Part shown: positions 42,464 to 54,212 of the stretch, piece by piece | Position numbering within the stretch: the stretch's first letter is position 1 | Layout of the letters: each line of letters begins with the position of its first letter | Origin: Prorocentrum cordatum | Lineage: Eukaryota; Sar; Dinophyceae; Prorocentrales; Prorocentraceae | Length of the DNA: 64,000 nucleotides | Assembly (NCBI GenBank): GCA_963575745.1 | Contig: CAUYUJ010019871.1 | Coordinates: forward strand, 202,501-266,500 | Direction: 5' to 3' | Notes under the pieces: generated by a model | What the model was told of the DNA's origin: nothing | The model's database searches: none | Seen by the model: only the letters and a program-made list of their open reading frames with translations | Position numbers and translations under genes: made by a program

Positions 42464-42707
42464 CAATGGGCATGGTTGTGTGCTGTTCGTTCGTGACGAC
42501 GGTCCTCGCCGAGGACGAGGCTGCACGCCTCCGGGCGACGCCGAGGTGCGACGCCTGCTGTGCAGGCGCTCGGCGCCCCGTGCGGGCCTGCGGGGCGAGG
42601 CTGCGCTCCGGTCATGCGCCCCGCGCCTGGCGCCGCGCGGGCCCAGGCCGCTGCCTCCACGCCCCCGCGCCGGCGCTCGCAGCAGGGCGGCGCTCCCGCG
42701 CCCATGG

Positions 42708-42882
42708 CCAGGTCGGGCCTGTCCCCCCACAGGGGGACTCTCTCGGCGAGGGCTCAGAAAAGCACGCACACAAAAAAATGCCTCGAACAAAGGCTCAAAC
42801 AGGGTCCACGAAAAAATGGTCCCCGGACCATGTTTGGACTCTGCTTGAATATCCCCCCTGTGGAGGGACAGGCCCGACTGAC
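42708..42882. mobile_element. Family A TIR element (A4)
   Basis: CCAGGTCGGGCCTGTCCCCC ... GAGGGACAGGCCCGACTGAC. Flanks GCCCATGG/GCCCGCGG match 6 of 8. GC-rich coding-like frames on both sides are in the same minus-strand register when the element is removed. Confidence 0.85.
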
Positions 42883-43220
42883 GCCCGCGGCCGCGCCGCG
42901 CGGCCCTCTCCGCGCTGCGCCTGCGCGCGCCGGCGCGGCCTCCGCCGGCGGCTCGGCGCGGCGGCTGGCCCCCCGCGGGGCCGCCACGGGGTCTCGGCCT
43001 CGGAGCGCCGGCGCCGCCTGCAAGAAGGGTGGCGGGGAGCGTGGCCCCCTCCTCCGGCGGGGGAGCCAGGCGCCTGCGGATCCGCACGACAGGAACTGCC
43101 GGCACCACCCTCTCGCGTCCGTCCGTCCAGGCACAAAAGCTCCGGATCCGTCCGTGCGATGGCCACCACCTCGAGGAAAGCACCTGTCGGAGCTCCGCCC
43201 AGACTTCTTGGGTCGGCGCT

Positions 43221-43324
43221 GCATTCCCGGTGCATGTTTCGGCTTCGTGCGTCTGCTTCGCCAGATGGTCCAGGATACTCATCGATGGCCCCCGCCGAGC
43301 AAACATGCACACGTCCGAGCAATG
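43221..43324. mobile_element. Family B element, degraded left end
   Basis: GTGCATGTTTCGGCTTCGTG at left and CATGCACACGTCCGAGCAATG at right. Confidence 0.65.
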
Positions 43325-43404
43325 CCGAGACGAAAAAGCGTCATACACATAGTTACACCTCTGGAGACATGCGCGCGCGGAGCTCCGAGCACGTGTGCCT
43401 ATGC

Positions 43405-43563
43405 TTAAGTCGGCCCTGTCCCCCTACAGGGGGATCTTCGACGAAGAATTAAAAGTAAACAACAAGTACTCCAAAATGCCAAAAAATAATCCAAAAATAG
43501 TCCCAAGACTATGTTTTGACTATTTCTGAATATCCCTCCTGTAGAGGACCAGGCCCGACTGAA
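43405..43563. mobile_element. Family A TIR element (A5)
   Basis: TTAAGTCGGCCCTGTCCCCC ... GGACCAGGCCCGACTGAA. Flanks GCCTATGC/GCTTATGC match 7 of 8. Confidence 0.9.
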
Positions 43564-43594
43564 GCTTATGCAATGTTCTGCTCTTCGACGGTGA

Positions 43595-43750
43595 CGGGGC
43601 CCTGGGACACACAAACAGATACACACGATTATCAGGATTCCCCATGTGTTTCCATAGTTTGGGGATGCTCGTCTTCCCCCCACCTCCCATATTTTCGCAC
43701 ATTTCCCTGGGCATCGACGATACGTGCCTGTGCGTTTTTGCCCTCCTGAG
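43595..43750. mobile_element. Family H repeat, copy 2
   Basis: GGGACACACAAACAGATACAC start, GATTCCCC inner block, TGCCCTCCTGAG end. Confidence 0.72.
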
Positions 43751-43779
43751 ACGGCCACGCGCACCAAGCGGGCGCTGGC

Positions 43780-44028
43780 CTTAGAGGGCCCTGGAAACGA
43801 CAAAGCCGCTTTTTTACCGGTTCCGTTTTGCCGTTTTTGTTACCGGTTCCGACGCCGTGTTTGTTACCGGTTCCGTCGCCATTGTTCGACCGGCTCCGGC
43901 TCCAATCCAATCCTGGAGCCGTTTTTTGGCCATTTCCGGTCGCCGTTTTTTCTTGCCGTTTTCATTGTCAAGGGACACTTTTTTGGAAACGGTGAAAAAA
44001 CAGCCCTGCCGTTTCGGGGGCCCACAAG
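43780..44028. mobile_element. Family C TIR element, copy 3
   Basis: GAGGGCCCTGGAAACGAC at left, GCCGTTTCGGGGGCCCAC at right, ACCGGTTCCG subrepeats inside. Inverted relative to copies 1 and 2. Confidence 0.82.
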
Positions 44029-44188
44029 TCAGGAGGAAAAGAAACACACAGACACAATTAATCGGCGATTCCCCAGAACATATGGGAAAATATGGGAAGT
44101 GGGCGGGAAGACAGAAACCCAGAAAATATGAGGAAATATGGGGGATTATTTTATTTGTGTGTATTTATTTGTGTGTCCTAGGGCCCCT
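44029..44188. mobile_element. Family H repeat, copy 3, inverted
   Basis: TCAGGAGGAAAAG at left and TTTGTGTGTCCTAGGGCCCC at right, the reverse complement of copy 2. Copies 2 and 3 flank family C copy 3. Confidence 0.72.
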
Positions 44189-44194
44189 TCAACA

Positions 44195-44345
44195 AAGGCG
44201 CTGGCCCGCCTGCGCTCGCGCTCCGCCGGCGGAGTCTCCAACGGGCGAGGGGAGAGGAGCGGGCCGTCGCGCGCGCCGCCCGGGAGCGGCGGGCCACCAG
44301 GTCATGTCCTTGGCCACGAGCGCCTCGAACAGCCTCACCTCGCTT
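44195..44345 (-). CDS. Candidate exon abutting element cluster
   Basis: The minus frame encodes GSEVRLFEALVAKDMTWWPA, APGRRARRPAPLPSPVGDSA and GGARAQAGQRLC with GC-rich third positions. It ends within a few bp of the family H element at 44188. Upstream are a G-run and the GAT array; AAG at the end of the G-run is a possible acceptor. No domain recognised. Confidence 0.28.
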
Positions 44346-44367
44346 CCCCCCCCCCCCCGGGGGCTGA

Positions 44368-44493
44368 GGATGCTATTGATGCTGCTGCTGATGATGATGC
44401 TGGTGATGATGAGGATGATGGTGATGATGATGATTATGATGCGGGTGATGGTGATGGTGATGGTGATGGTGATGGTGATGGTGCTGGTGCTGG

Positions 44494-44528
<35 letters not shown>

Positions 44529-44658
44529 GTGATGGTGATGGTGATGGTGATGATGATGATGATGATGGTGATGATGATGCTGATGGTGATGGTGGTGATG
44601 ATGATGATGCTGATGGTGATGGTGATGGTGATGGTGCTGGTGCTGGTGCTGGTGCTGG

Positions 44659-44720
<62 letters not shown>

Positions 44721-44765
44721 GTGATGGTGATGGTGATGGTGATGATGATGATGAGGAGGAGGAAG
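44368..44765. repeat. (GAT)n/(GGT) array
   Basis: About 400 bp of GATGGT and GAT units. Confidence 0.94.
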
Positions 44766-45059
44766 AAGAGTACGAGACCGAAGAGTGGCCAGTCTCGTGC
44801 AGAAGGCACATCTGCACCATCTGGGTGCCTGGCCTGGTCCGTCCTGGCCCTGCCACGGCGCATCCGTCTCCTGCCAGGGGGATGCTGCTGGGCGCCGCCG
44901 CCAATCCAGAGCGCTCCAGAACGCGCTGAGGGCGATCTGGAGCGCCGCAGAGCGATTCGTCTCCCTTCAGGGAATGCGACGCTTGCGACAGCGCAGGGAG
45001 GTATGGCGGGGCAAAGATAGGGGGGGATAGGCACAGGAGGGGATGCAGCTACCGCGAAT

Positions 45060-45180
45060 GGCCGATGCATCGCCCACGTATCGTCGATACATCGTCGATG
45101 CAGACCGCCCCATGCATCGTCTGCACGTCGTCGACTCATCGCCCTGATGTAAGCGATGCATCATCGATGTGTCAACCATT
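45060..45180. repeat. CGATGCATCG palindrome-rich patch
   Basis: Degenerate CGATGCATCG, CGTCGATACATCG and GTCGACTCATCG units, related to the core of the foldback at 33401. Confidence 0.7.
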
Positions 45181-45247
45181 CGAGGTCGATGCATCCGTCC
45201 TGTCTACCCCCAAACCGCCAACCCCTTATCGTTGACCACGAGGCATA

Positions 45248-45436
45248 TCGGGCTGGGCGAAAGGGGGGGATAGCAAAGGGGGGGGGGTGAGAATGAGCTT
45301 ACGTAGCTGACTTCCCCGGCGCCGGAGGCGGCCATGTATCGAGGAATGGGCCCTTCGGCGGGGCCGAAACCAGCTGCACGCAGCAGATCTCGCAGCACCC
45401 CCCTTCCCCTATCGCCCCCCCTTTCGTCGGGCCCGA
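45248..45436. mobile_element. Family E TIR element, copy 3
   Basis: TCGGGCTGGGCGAAAGGGGG at left, CCCCCTTTCGTCGGGCCCGA at right; ATGTATCGAGGAATGGGCCC core. Confidence 0.82.
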
Positions 45437-46120
45437 GCATGGAGGGAGGGATGCCCCGAGGGCTGGGGGAGGGGGTCCCGCCGGCGGCGCCGGGGGGGGG
45501 GTGGAGCGGGGGGGGGGCGGGGGCTCGGCCGGGCACGGCAGCTGGAAGGGGGACGGGCGGCAGCACGGGGGGGCGGGAAGGCGAGGCGGGCGGGAGCACG
45601 GCCGCCGTCCGGGAGGGCGAGGCGGAGGGAGGGTCGGGCAGGCGCGAGGCGCGGGCGCGCGGGACTCGGGCTGGCCCGACGGGGCTGGCAGGCGAGCGGC
45701 TGGGCCCGGTCTGGCAGCTGGCGCGGGCTCCCGCGGGGAGCGGCCCTCGCAGGCGGGGCCGCCGAAGCCCAGGGCGGGCCCGTCGAGAGGCGTCGGTCCG
45801 CCCGAGTTCGGGCGCACTCGAACCTCACGTCTCCGCGAGGAGGCGGGGGGGGGCGTCGGCGGTGTTATCGACCTCTGGCGGCGGGGGGGGCAGCAGCCTG
45901 CAGGGAGACCGAGGCGGCGGGAGGGGCGGCGAAGGGGGAGTGCACCACGGCTGGCCGGCCCCACGCGGGGCCGTGGCGCAGGCCAGCGGCGCGCAGGAGG
46001 GGGAGGAGGCGGAGCAGGAGAAGCGAGGAGGGGGGAGGCGACGGGGGAGGAGGAGCTGAACCAGTGAACGCCGGGGACACTCTCTCCATCAGCACTCACG
46101 GAGATCAGCTGCTCGACTGC
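45437..46120. other. Very GC-rich stretch, direction unresolved
   Basis: GC is very high. Frames open on both strands (266 codons minus, 241 plus) through GGC/GGG-rich DNA. No motif favours either. Confidence 0.4.
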
Positions 46121-46215
46121 TGGAGGAGGAGAGGGGGAGGAGGAGGAGAGGGGGAGGAGGCGGAGGAGGAGAAGGGGAGGAGGAGGAGGAGGAGGAGAGG
46201 AGGAGAGGAAGGCGA
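46121..46215. repeat. (GGA)n array
   Basis: GGAGGAGGAGAGGGGGAGG units. A weak plus-strand coding-like patch lies downstream at 46480-46580. Confidence 0.88.
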
Positions 46216-46734
46216 GATGGGACGAAGGGAACGAGTGGGGCGACGAGGCGAGTCGGGGCGGCGTGACAAGGGGAGGAGTGCCACTGGCGCTGAGTGGAAA
46301 TGTGCCGATGCAAGTCCCTGGCTCGCGCAGCGTCTTCGCTCAATGCGGGGGTGCAGCGCCACTGCTGCCACGTGTGGGCCCATATGAATTACCAATGGGT
46401 CGGAAGAAGGAGGCAGAAGCATGAAGTAAAAAGGTGTTAGAAATAGATTGGGTGTCCGCCCACCCCCTAAAGAGGACGGAGAAGGTAAAGCCACTCGATC
46501 ATGGAAGGCGCGTAAAGTAGATTGGGACCTGGAAATCCACAAAAAAAACCTACTTTCAACGTCCGATGGGTACAGTGGCGAGGCGGCTGATGGAGGACTT
46601 GGCTGGAGGAGCACTGGGGGGGCGGGGCGGGGCGTCCGCGGCAGGAGGGAGGATGGGCGCTACGGCAGGCGAGGGGGAATCCTGCACTGGCCACAAGAAG
46701 GCTTCTGGACCCCTGGCAAAAAACATTTATGTAT

Positions 46735-46840
46735 ATGCACATGCATACATGCATGCATGCATGCATACGTACATTCACACAGACATACAAACATACATAC
46801 AGATATACATACCTACAAACATACATACAGATACATGCCC
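46735..46840. repeat. CATG/CATA tetranucleotide array
   Basis: CATGCATGCATGCATAC then ACATACATACAGATATACAT. Confidence 0.92.
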
Positions 46841-46994
46841 CCTGGCACTTTGAGGTGTGCTGAAATACTAAGTGGTGTCTGGAAGGTTTCTGACATGTTC
46901 GAAGGGCCCCCCCTCTCCTGGTCGCACATGCCTGCATGCACCGCCCCCTATTCCCGAGGTCACAATCCCTAGGAGTATGCCACATATTCGCGCT

Positions 46995-47620
46995 CCCGAG
47001 GCCCAGATGCCTCCCAGACGGCCCAAGATCGCCCCAAGAAGGGCCCCTGAAGTCCCAAGACGGCCCAAGATGACTTCAAGACGGCCGCCGAGGTCTTCGA
47101 GGCACCCCAAGAACCTAAACAAACTTTCCAAGAGGCCTCGAGAGGCACACATCGCTGAAGATCCGAATTAAGATGTTTCAATGTGTTTCGTACTCTCGCC
47201 GTTTCGACCGTCCGACGTCTCAAGCGGACTCAAGAGGTCACCAAGAGGATCCCAAGACGACCCAAGAGGGCTCCAAGACGGCCCAAGAGGCTCCCAGGAA
47301 TGTCAAGAATGGTCCCAAGTAGTGCCTAAGAGAGGGAACGCACGATGACAGTTCGAGCATTCCGCCCCAAGAGGGCTCAGGAGGCAACAAGACGTACAAA
47401 AGAGCCCCTAAGAGTGCCCCGAAAGACAAAAGACGAGTGATACCCCATGGTTGTCCACTTCGAGCCCCCCACGCTCCAAGATGGCCCAAGGAGGCCCCCA
47501 GGACTCCCCCGAAAGGGCTCGAGAAGCCCCCCAAGATCCAAGCAGGCCCGAAAAGGGCTCCAAGGCGGTCTAAGAGGCACCCAAAGACTGCCCAAGAGGG
47601 CCCCCCAAACGGCCCCACGA
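46995..47620. repeat. Family L 11-bp repeat, two blocks
   Basis: Blocks 46995-47150 and 47225-47620 of CCAAGACGGCC/CCAAGAGGCC units. Confidence 0.72.
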
Positions 47621-48059
47621 AGGGCACACGAGCGGGAACAGAACCGAATCCCCGAACCGTCTGCCCCGAAAGGCCCCCCCGTGAGGCCCCCTTGCCGCCT
47701 CGAGCAGCTGCCACTCAAAGTGCTGCGCTGCCGCGGTAGCGGGTTCGCTGGAGGCGGCTGGGTATACAGAAGCCCCAACAGCTGCGTCCTCGGCCATCGG
47801 GGAGGACCAGGGAGGTGTGCCGACCCCACCCGCAGCATACAAAAACTTACAAAAACCTGAACTGTCGGAGGTCCGCGCGGAGTTCTTGGATCGGTGCTGG
47901 ACCCCACCCCCTCCCCCCCTTGACGAGAGGAGCGCGCCAGGCCCCGCCCAGCAGGCGCTTGCTTTTGTACACATACGCAACGAGCGGGTCGCGGGTGGGA
48001 CGCGGTGTGGGTCGCGGGTGGGTCGCGGGATGGACGACGACAACAACATGTATCGTTCA

Positions 48060-48650
48060 AGCCCTCGATACCCGCCCTCTTCGTCTTCGGTCGTACACCC
48101 CCTCCCGGAGGCATATCTTCCTCACCTGCCACGTGTAGTTGGCACAGGGAAGGAAGGGAGGCGGGAAGGGACAAGAGGGAAGAGGGAGAAGGATGGAGCA
48201 CGAGAGGGCTTAGCAGGGGGGGAGTATGAGCAGGAGAACAGGCGAACAGACAGGCGGGTCGGGCGGGAGTACCCCAAATCGGGCGGGCTGGCCCAGGCGA
48301 CCAGGTCGAACGGGAGGGTCGCTGAAGCGTCAGTCCTGCATGAACCGTGGGGAAGTCCCGAGCGATAGCGCGATTCCCAAGAGAGTCGTGAGGAAGGCCG
48401 GAGCGAGAGCATGATTCCTGAGTGTCTAGGCCTCAGCATTCCAATATGTTGCGACGACATCCTGAGCGAGACCACGCCTCCCGGGTAAATTGTAAGGGGA
48501 ACAAGCGCAAGAGCGCGATGTGGTATGAACTGTAACGAAATATCAGACGGGAGTCGCTGTTGTGTAGCGGGTGCCTACAGCCCAATTTGAGGCGCCAGAC
48601 TTTCCCTGGTGACAGGATGCCAGCCCCAGGAGGGGCATTTCCATAGAAAA
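48060..48650. repeat. Family K dispersed repeat, copy 1
   Basis: Order: CTCGATACCCGCCCTCTTCG, TCGGTCGTAC, purine-rich part, GGCGGGTCGGGCGGG part, then GAGCGNNAGCGCGATTCC units, ending AGGAGGGGCATTTCC. Three further copies follow; a 5' fragment lies at 48735-48840. Confidence 0.72.
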
Positions 48651-48899
48651 GCAGAAGGTGCATCGGAGGGAGGTCGACAAAAACCTCTTATTGAAGAAGA
48701 GTGTCACCAACGACGACAACAACCATCAGTCAGGACTGTTCGCTCTTGTTCGCGCGAGTGCCACTCAACATGCACATCCCAAACCCTCGATGCCCGACTT
48801 CGTTCGCCCTCCATCGCACCTCCGTGACGGGGTGTATGCCACGTGTGCCTCGCCTGTCGTGAGCACTTGGCGCAGCTCCCTCGGATTGACGACACTGGC

Positions 48900-49020
48900 C
48901 ATCGCTCGGACGTCCATTCTCTGTGTTTTTTATCGGCTTCGTGCGTGGTTTTTTCGCCAAATGATCAAGGATGCTCCTCGACGGCCCTCGCCGAGAAAAA
49001 ATGCACACGTCCGAGCGATG
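48900..49020. mobile_element. Family B TIR element, best copy
   Basis: CATCGCTCGGACGTCCATTC ... GCACACGTCCGAGCGATG, 121 bp. Confidence 0.85.
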
Positions 49021-49310
49021 CCAGGCGACAGGGAGGGGCAGGGGAGAAGGGAGAGGACCGAGGAGGAGAGGAGTGGGGGAATGGAGGCACTCGGATTGGC
49101 GACAGGGAGGGGCAGGGGAGAAGGGAGAGGAGCGAGGATGAGAGGAGTGGGGGAATGGAGGCCCTCGGATTGGCGACAGGGAGGGGCAGGGGAGAAGGGA
49201 GAGGAGCGAGGATGAGAGGAGTGGGGGAATGGAGGCCCTCGGATTGGCGACAGGGAGGGGCAGGGGAGAAGGGAGAGGAGCGAGGATGAGAGGAGTGGGG
49301 GAATGGAGGC
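49021..49310. repeat. 74-bp tandem repeat, about four copies
   Basis: ATTGGCGACAGGGAGG at 49095, 49169 and 49243, exactly 74 bp apart. The first unit starts immediately after the family B element. Units lack stops, giving open frames in rotation. Confidence 0.92.
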
Positions 49311-49452
49311 GAGGAGGGAAGGAGTGGGGGAGTGGAGGGAGCTGCGTGAGCCTGGTGCTGAGCGGCCCTGGAGTCGCGGCCGACACGGCCAGCTGAGGAG
49401 GGAGGCGGGGCGGGGCACGCGGGGGGGGGGGGGGCCTCGCGCGGGGGTTGCG

Positions 49453-49640
49453 CTATGTCGGGCGTGTCCCCCTACGGGGGCATTTTCGACGAAAAAATGA
49501 ACATACAAAAAATACGCCAAAAAGGTCAAACAAATACTCAAAAATACTCCCCAGCCTATTTTTGGAGCATTCCTTGCCTATTTCTGGGGTACTTTTTCTT
49601 CCGTCGGAAATCCCCCTATAGGGGGACAGGCCCGACATAA
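49453..49640. mobile_element. Family A TIR element (A6), complete
   Basis: CTATGTCGGGCGTGTCCCCC ... GGGGGACAGGCCCGACATAA, 188 bp. Flanks GGGTTGCG/CGGTGGCG match 6 of 8. Best intact relative of A1. Confidence 0.9.
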
Positions 49641-49737
49641 CGGTGGCGGCGTCGCGCGGTCGCGCACGAGCGCGCTGCACCGCCCGGGGGGTCTCCCCTC
49701 CCCCCCCCCGGCCCAGCCAGCCGACGCCGCTCCGCGC

Positions 49738-49935
49738 TCCCCCAAAACTCCTCGGGGGCCTCTCCGGGGGCCCCTCCTCCGAAAGCAGGCCCCTCGGATC
49801 TCTCGGGCGGGGAGCGGGGCAACCTTGGGCCCAAGGCACGGGACGCACTGGCAAAACTGGCTCCTGGCACCGCTGGAGCCACGGCCGATTGGGCCGCGTC
49901 AAAGTCTCCAGCCGCACGGATGGCCTTGGACGAGG
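49738..49935 (+). CDS. Candidate exon downstream of A6
   Basis: The plus frame encodes KAGPSDLSGGERGNLGPKAR, DALAKLAPGTAGATADWAAS and KSPAARMALDEER with balanced charge and high GC3. After about 49935 the sequence becomes family K copy 2, so the exon should end before that. No family recognised; the minus frames are less balanced. Confidence 0.3.
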
Positions 49936-50525
49936 AAAGGAAGGGACGAGGGAAGAGGCAAGAGGGAGGGAGGAGGATTGATGACTATGGAAAGTAGCAG
50001 GAAGGGGATAAGAGGGGAGTAGGACAAAAAGCGGCAACACCAGACGGATGGGTCGGGTGGCGTACCCTAACGGGCGGGCGGGTCGGGCGCGCGGGGCATT
50101 CGAGCGGGCGGGTGAGCTTCCAAGCGAGAGAGCAGGCAGGCAATGACAGGCGGGTCGGGCGGCGGGTCGGGCGGGCCGGTCACTACTAAAAAGTGGGCCC
50201 TTGGCACCTTCCTACGTAAATCGCGAGGCGGCTCTGGCTAGAGCGTGATTTCTGTGTTGAGGGCACGACGCCTGAATGGATTGAAAGGAAGTCAACGCGA
50301 CAGCGAGACTCCTGGATACATTAAAAGGGAGTGAGTCTTGGGCGGGAACGGGGTTTCTGAATACATCAATTGCGATGACGTGTCAGGCGGGAGCCGATGC
50401 TGTCGTTGTTGTAGTTCGGGGGCCAACAGCGCAGTGCGGAAACCCCAAAGACATCATCTGGTAACACACAAGGTTCGAGCGCCTAGGGGGGCACTTCACT
50501 CGAGGGGGGTAAAAATAATACCCAC
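49925..50525. repeat. Family K dispersed repeat, copy 2
   Basis: Purine-rich part, GGCGGGTCGGGCGG part (50060-50190), then CGCGACAGCGAGACTCC units. Confidence 0.65.
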
Positions 50526-50604
50526 ACACAGTAGGATTCAAATACATAGACGGTCCCCTCTTCGTGGCACGCGTGCCGTTCAGCATGCATACCGTAGAAC
50601 CCGA

Positions 50605-51520
50605 ACCATAATTACCCGTCCTCTTTGCCTTCGGTCGTACCCCCTTTCGGGGCTAGGCTATATCGTCCTCGCACGCCACATGTAGCTGGCGCGCCCTCCT
50701 GCAATAGGAGGAGGACAGAAAAGGAAAAGTGGACAAGGGAGAAAGCGAGGAAAGGGGGAGTAAAACGAGCAAGGAGGGGGGCAAGAAGGAGGGAGGATGG
50801 AGGGCGGAGAGGATTTCGCAGGCGGGGGGAGGAGGTCGGATTTGGGCAAGCGGCAGGCCCGGACAGGCGGGTCGGCAAGGCCGCCCCTAACCCCCAGGGC
50901 ACGGCTCGGACGGGCGGACCGGAACGCGCGTGCGGGGCGGACGGAGCATCAGAGCTGGCGGGAAGGCTTCCAAGCTCGCGGAGGGGCCGACCCACGGGCA
51001 GGTCGGGCGGGCGGACCCCGACGGTCGGGCGGACCCTGCCGGGCGGCCAAGGCGGGCGGACCCCGCAGGGGTCAGCCGAGACATTGGGGTGGGCGGGTGG
51101 GCTTCCAAGCACGCGCACGGGCGGATCCTGACGGGCGGGTCGGACGGGCGGACTCTAACTTGTCGGTTGAGCGGGCGGTCCCTCACGGGCGGGTCGGGCG
51201 GGAGGGGCACGGAAGCGAACTCTGGATCAATCACGAAGAGGCCTCAGGTGAGAGCACGAGTCCTGAGTGAATACATGGCAAGGAAGACTCGCGCGAGAGC
51301 GACATTCCGAGGAGCTCCAAACAAATGCAAGGACGTCCTGAGCGAGAGCGCCATTCCCGAGTAAATTGTGCGGACGTCCAGCGCAAGAGCGCAATTTTGA
51401 CTAATGTGTGAAGGAATATCAGACGGGCCCAGTCTGAGCCTCGAGACTTCCCCTTCTAAACAAACACTGTGCGAGCCTCGGAGGGGAGCACTTCCACAAT
51501 GAAAAACAACCAAACACCAG
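50605..51520. repeat. Family K dispersed repeat, copy 3 (longest)
   Basis: CGTCCTCTTTGCCTTCGGTC start, expanded GGCGGACCC/GGTCGGGCGGG part at 50860-51200, AGCGAGAGCGCCATTCCCGA units, GGAGGGGAGCACTTCC end. Confidence 0.72.
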
Positions 51521-51539
51521 GGGAAGATCAACAGTTATC

Positions 51540-52604
51540 ATTCTTCATGAGTGGGAATTTAACAACAACGACACGACAGGAATCCGCGCCGCGGAATCGC
51601 ACTTCTGCCACGCACACCGGGACGGTGTAAGACCGTTCGGACGGTGTCTGCGAATCTTGACCGCCACCCTGTCGGGGAGACGTACCACTCGGGCTCGGGG
51701 GACTCGGCTTGGGGGACGCCGAGAAAATGATGAGCCCCAGTCAGAAATCTGGACCGTCAAAACAAAGGACGGGCCCATCAAAAAGAATCGGATAATCAGA
51801 GTTCCAGCGAATCTGAGTCTGACTTGCCGGCGAGGCAAGGGAACAAGTAAAAAGGGGCGAGCCTTCTCAAAGGCTCGGAAGTCCTCTGGCCTTCTCAGAA
51901 ACTGTCTAAGACTTTCCCGAAGACACGAAAAACTCCTCAGAAGGCGCGAGGGCTTCTGAGAAGTCCCGCCGCCTTCTGAAAAGGCTTTCTCTCTCTCTCA
52001 CGTTCCCCCCTCGCTCGCCGCCGACTTACCTCCCCCCCCCTGGCCCGGCTCCTGTATCGACCTCGCCATCAGGTCCTGGCTCCTGGCGCGCAACTGCGAC
52101 TCCAGGGCCCTCTGCGCGCGGGACCGGGGGGCAGAGGGCCGAGGATCGTCCCCTTCCTTCGTCGTCGGCTCGCCCGCCTCCCTCCCTCCATCCCTCCATC
52201 CCTCCATCCCTCCTCTCCTCCGCCTCCTCCCCACATCCTTCGTCCAACCTCCCCTTCGTCCGACTCTCCCTCATCCTCCCTCCTCTTGACCCTCCCTCGT
52301 CATCCTCCCTCCACCCCTTCGCCCTCCACTTCGCCCTCCCTCATCCAGTCCTCCTTCCCTTCCTCCCCCCTGCCCAACCTCCCAGCAGAGCATGCGGGCA
52401 ACGCCTGGGAAACCGCCGCCCTCGGCGGCGGCGGCGGCCAGCGGCGGTGGCGACCTCATCCTGCGGCCCCCGGAGGTCTCCTGCAGGTCTCCCTCCGGAG
52501 GCTTCGGATCCTCCCGAAGCCCCGCAGGGGGGGGGGGGAGGGCCCTGGCGGAAGCCTCAGGAGGGCCACAGCGGGCAGAGAGGGTCTGAGAACCTCGACC
52601 CTCG
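51540..52604. other. Unassigned DNA with a short hairpin
   Basis: CCTCAGAAG...CTTCTGAG at 51934-51962 forms a short hairpin in a CTTCTGAGAAG-rich patch. Pyrimidine-rich 52180-52380. No gene supported. Confidence 0.45.
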
Positions 52605-52655
52605 CGACGGGGACGGTGGCGGCGAAGACGACGCGACAACGGCGACACCAGCAGG

Positions 52656-52688
<33 letters not shown>

Positions 52689-52897
52689 ACAACGGCGACG
52701 ACAGCGGCGGCTGCGTCGACGACGACGACGACAAAACCCAGGGCGTGCCCTGGGGTGCACTCTGGCTAGCATTTCGCAGGGAGTCCAGGCGTGGCTACGA
52801 GGGCGCCTCAGGAGGTCCAAAACGGCCAGACCACCACCAAACAAAAACCTCGATCCTCGAACCTCCCTGTTTGCACCTCGACCGACGCCGGCGACGA

Positions 52898-52957
<60 letters not shown>

Positions 52958-53300
52958 CGGAGACGGCAGGGGAGACGACAAAGACGACGGCAACGCCGAC
53001 GTTGGCGGCCACGGCGGCGACGACCTCCGATCGCCGCCGAAACCTTCGAATGCCTCACAATACAATCGAGACCGGTAAACAATCGTCGACAACGGGGGAG
53101 ACGGCGACGGCGACGACTACGACGGTTGCGGCGACAGCGGCGGTGACAACGACAACGACGACGACGACGGCGATGACAACGACGACGACGAAGACGACGA
53201 GGTTGATAATGACGACGACGACGACGAAGACGACGACGGCAGCAGCAGCAGCATCAACAGCGACAGCAATAGCAACATCAATAGCAACAGCAACAACAAC
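52605..53300. repeat. (GAC)n/(GGC) array
   Basis: Pure (GAC)n at 52897-52955, degenerate GACGGC/GACAAC on both sides, passing into AGCAAC units. Confidence 0.92.
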
Positions 53301-53324
53301 AATTACAGCAGCTCATGGTAAGAC

Positions 53325-53915
53325 TGTTCGCTCCTATCTACTCACGAGCTCACCACGTAAAGATCCAACACTCCGTACCCGCCCTCTTCGTCCTCGATCG
53401 TACCCCCATCAGGCTTATATCTTCCTTACCTGCCACGCTTAGCGCATGCCTCAACACAGGGGAAGAGAGGACGGATGGAAGGAGGAGCGAGAAGGATGGA
53501 GCACAGAAGAAATTGGTAGGAAGGGGACTAGGAGCAGAAAACACGTGGCAGAACTAGACGTACAGATCGGGCTGGGAGACCCCAGCGGACGGGTCGGGAA
53601 GGCGGGCCCAGGCGGCCGGGTCGAGAGGGAGGGTTGCTGAAGCGTGAACCCTGCATGAATCGGGAGGAGGTCTCGAGCGACAGGCGATTCCCGAGTAAAA
53701 AGCGAAGGAAAGGCTGCTTGGATAAACTGAAGTCCAACGCGAGAGCGCGACTCCTGCAGAAGTTGTGACGGAGTCCAGCGCGAGAGCGCGCCTTTGAAAC
53801 AACTCGTGGGGAAATCGGGCGGCAGCCGTTGTTGCAAGCCGGGGGCCCGGAGCCCAATCTGAGCCCAAAGCCTCTCCCTTGCTGCAAAAACAGGGTGCGG
53901 GCCCCAGGAGGAGCG
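53325..53915. repeat. Family K dispersed repeat, copy 4
   Basis: GTACCCGCCCTCTTCGTCCT start, GGACGGGTCGGGAAGG part, GCGCGAGAGCGCGCC units, CCCCAGGAGGAGCGG end. Confidence 0.72.
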
Positions 53916-54212
53916 GTCTGACAAATGTGATGGTCGCCGACGGGGGATCAACAATGTGGTCATCTTCTCGAAACGAGAACGAGGATGATCCGCCAGCCAC
54001 CCTTCGGGGCCACCAGGCTGCGAGGACGAGGATTGAAGCTCCCTGTTCCAGTTACAGTGTCCAGTTTCCACTGCTGCAGTCCTGCGTTCTGCTTCCTTAC
54101 TGTGAATTGTTGCTGTCCGCGCGAGAGGTGGGAGCCCAAAACAAGTGTTTGTTACCACGCCCTGGTAGGGTTTTCAGAATTCGCGGGGGGGCGTGGGACA
54201 TGAGCAAATAGA

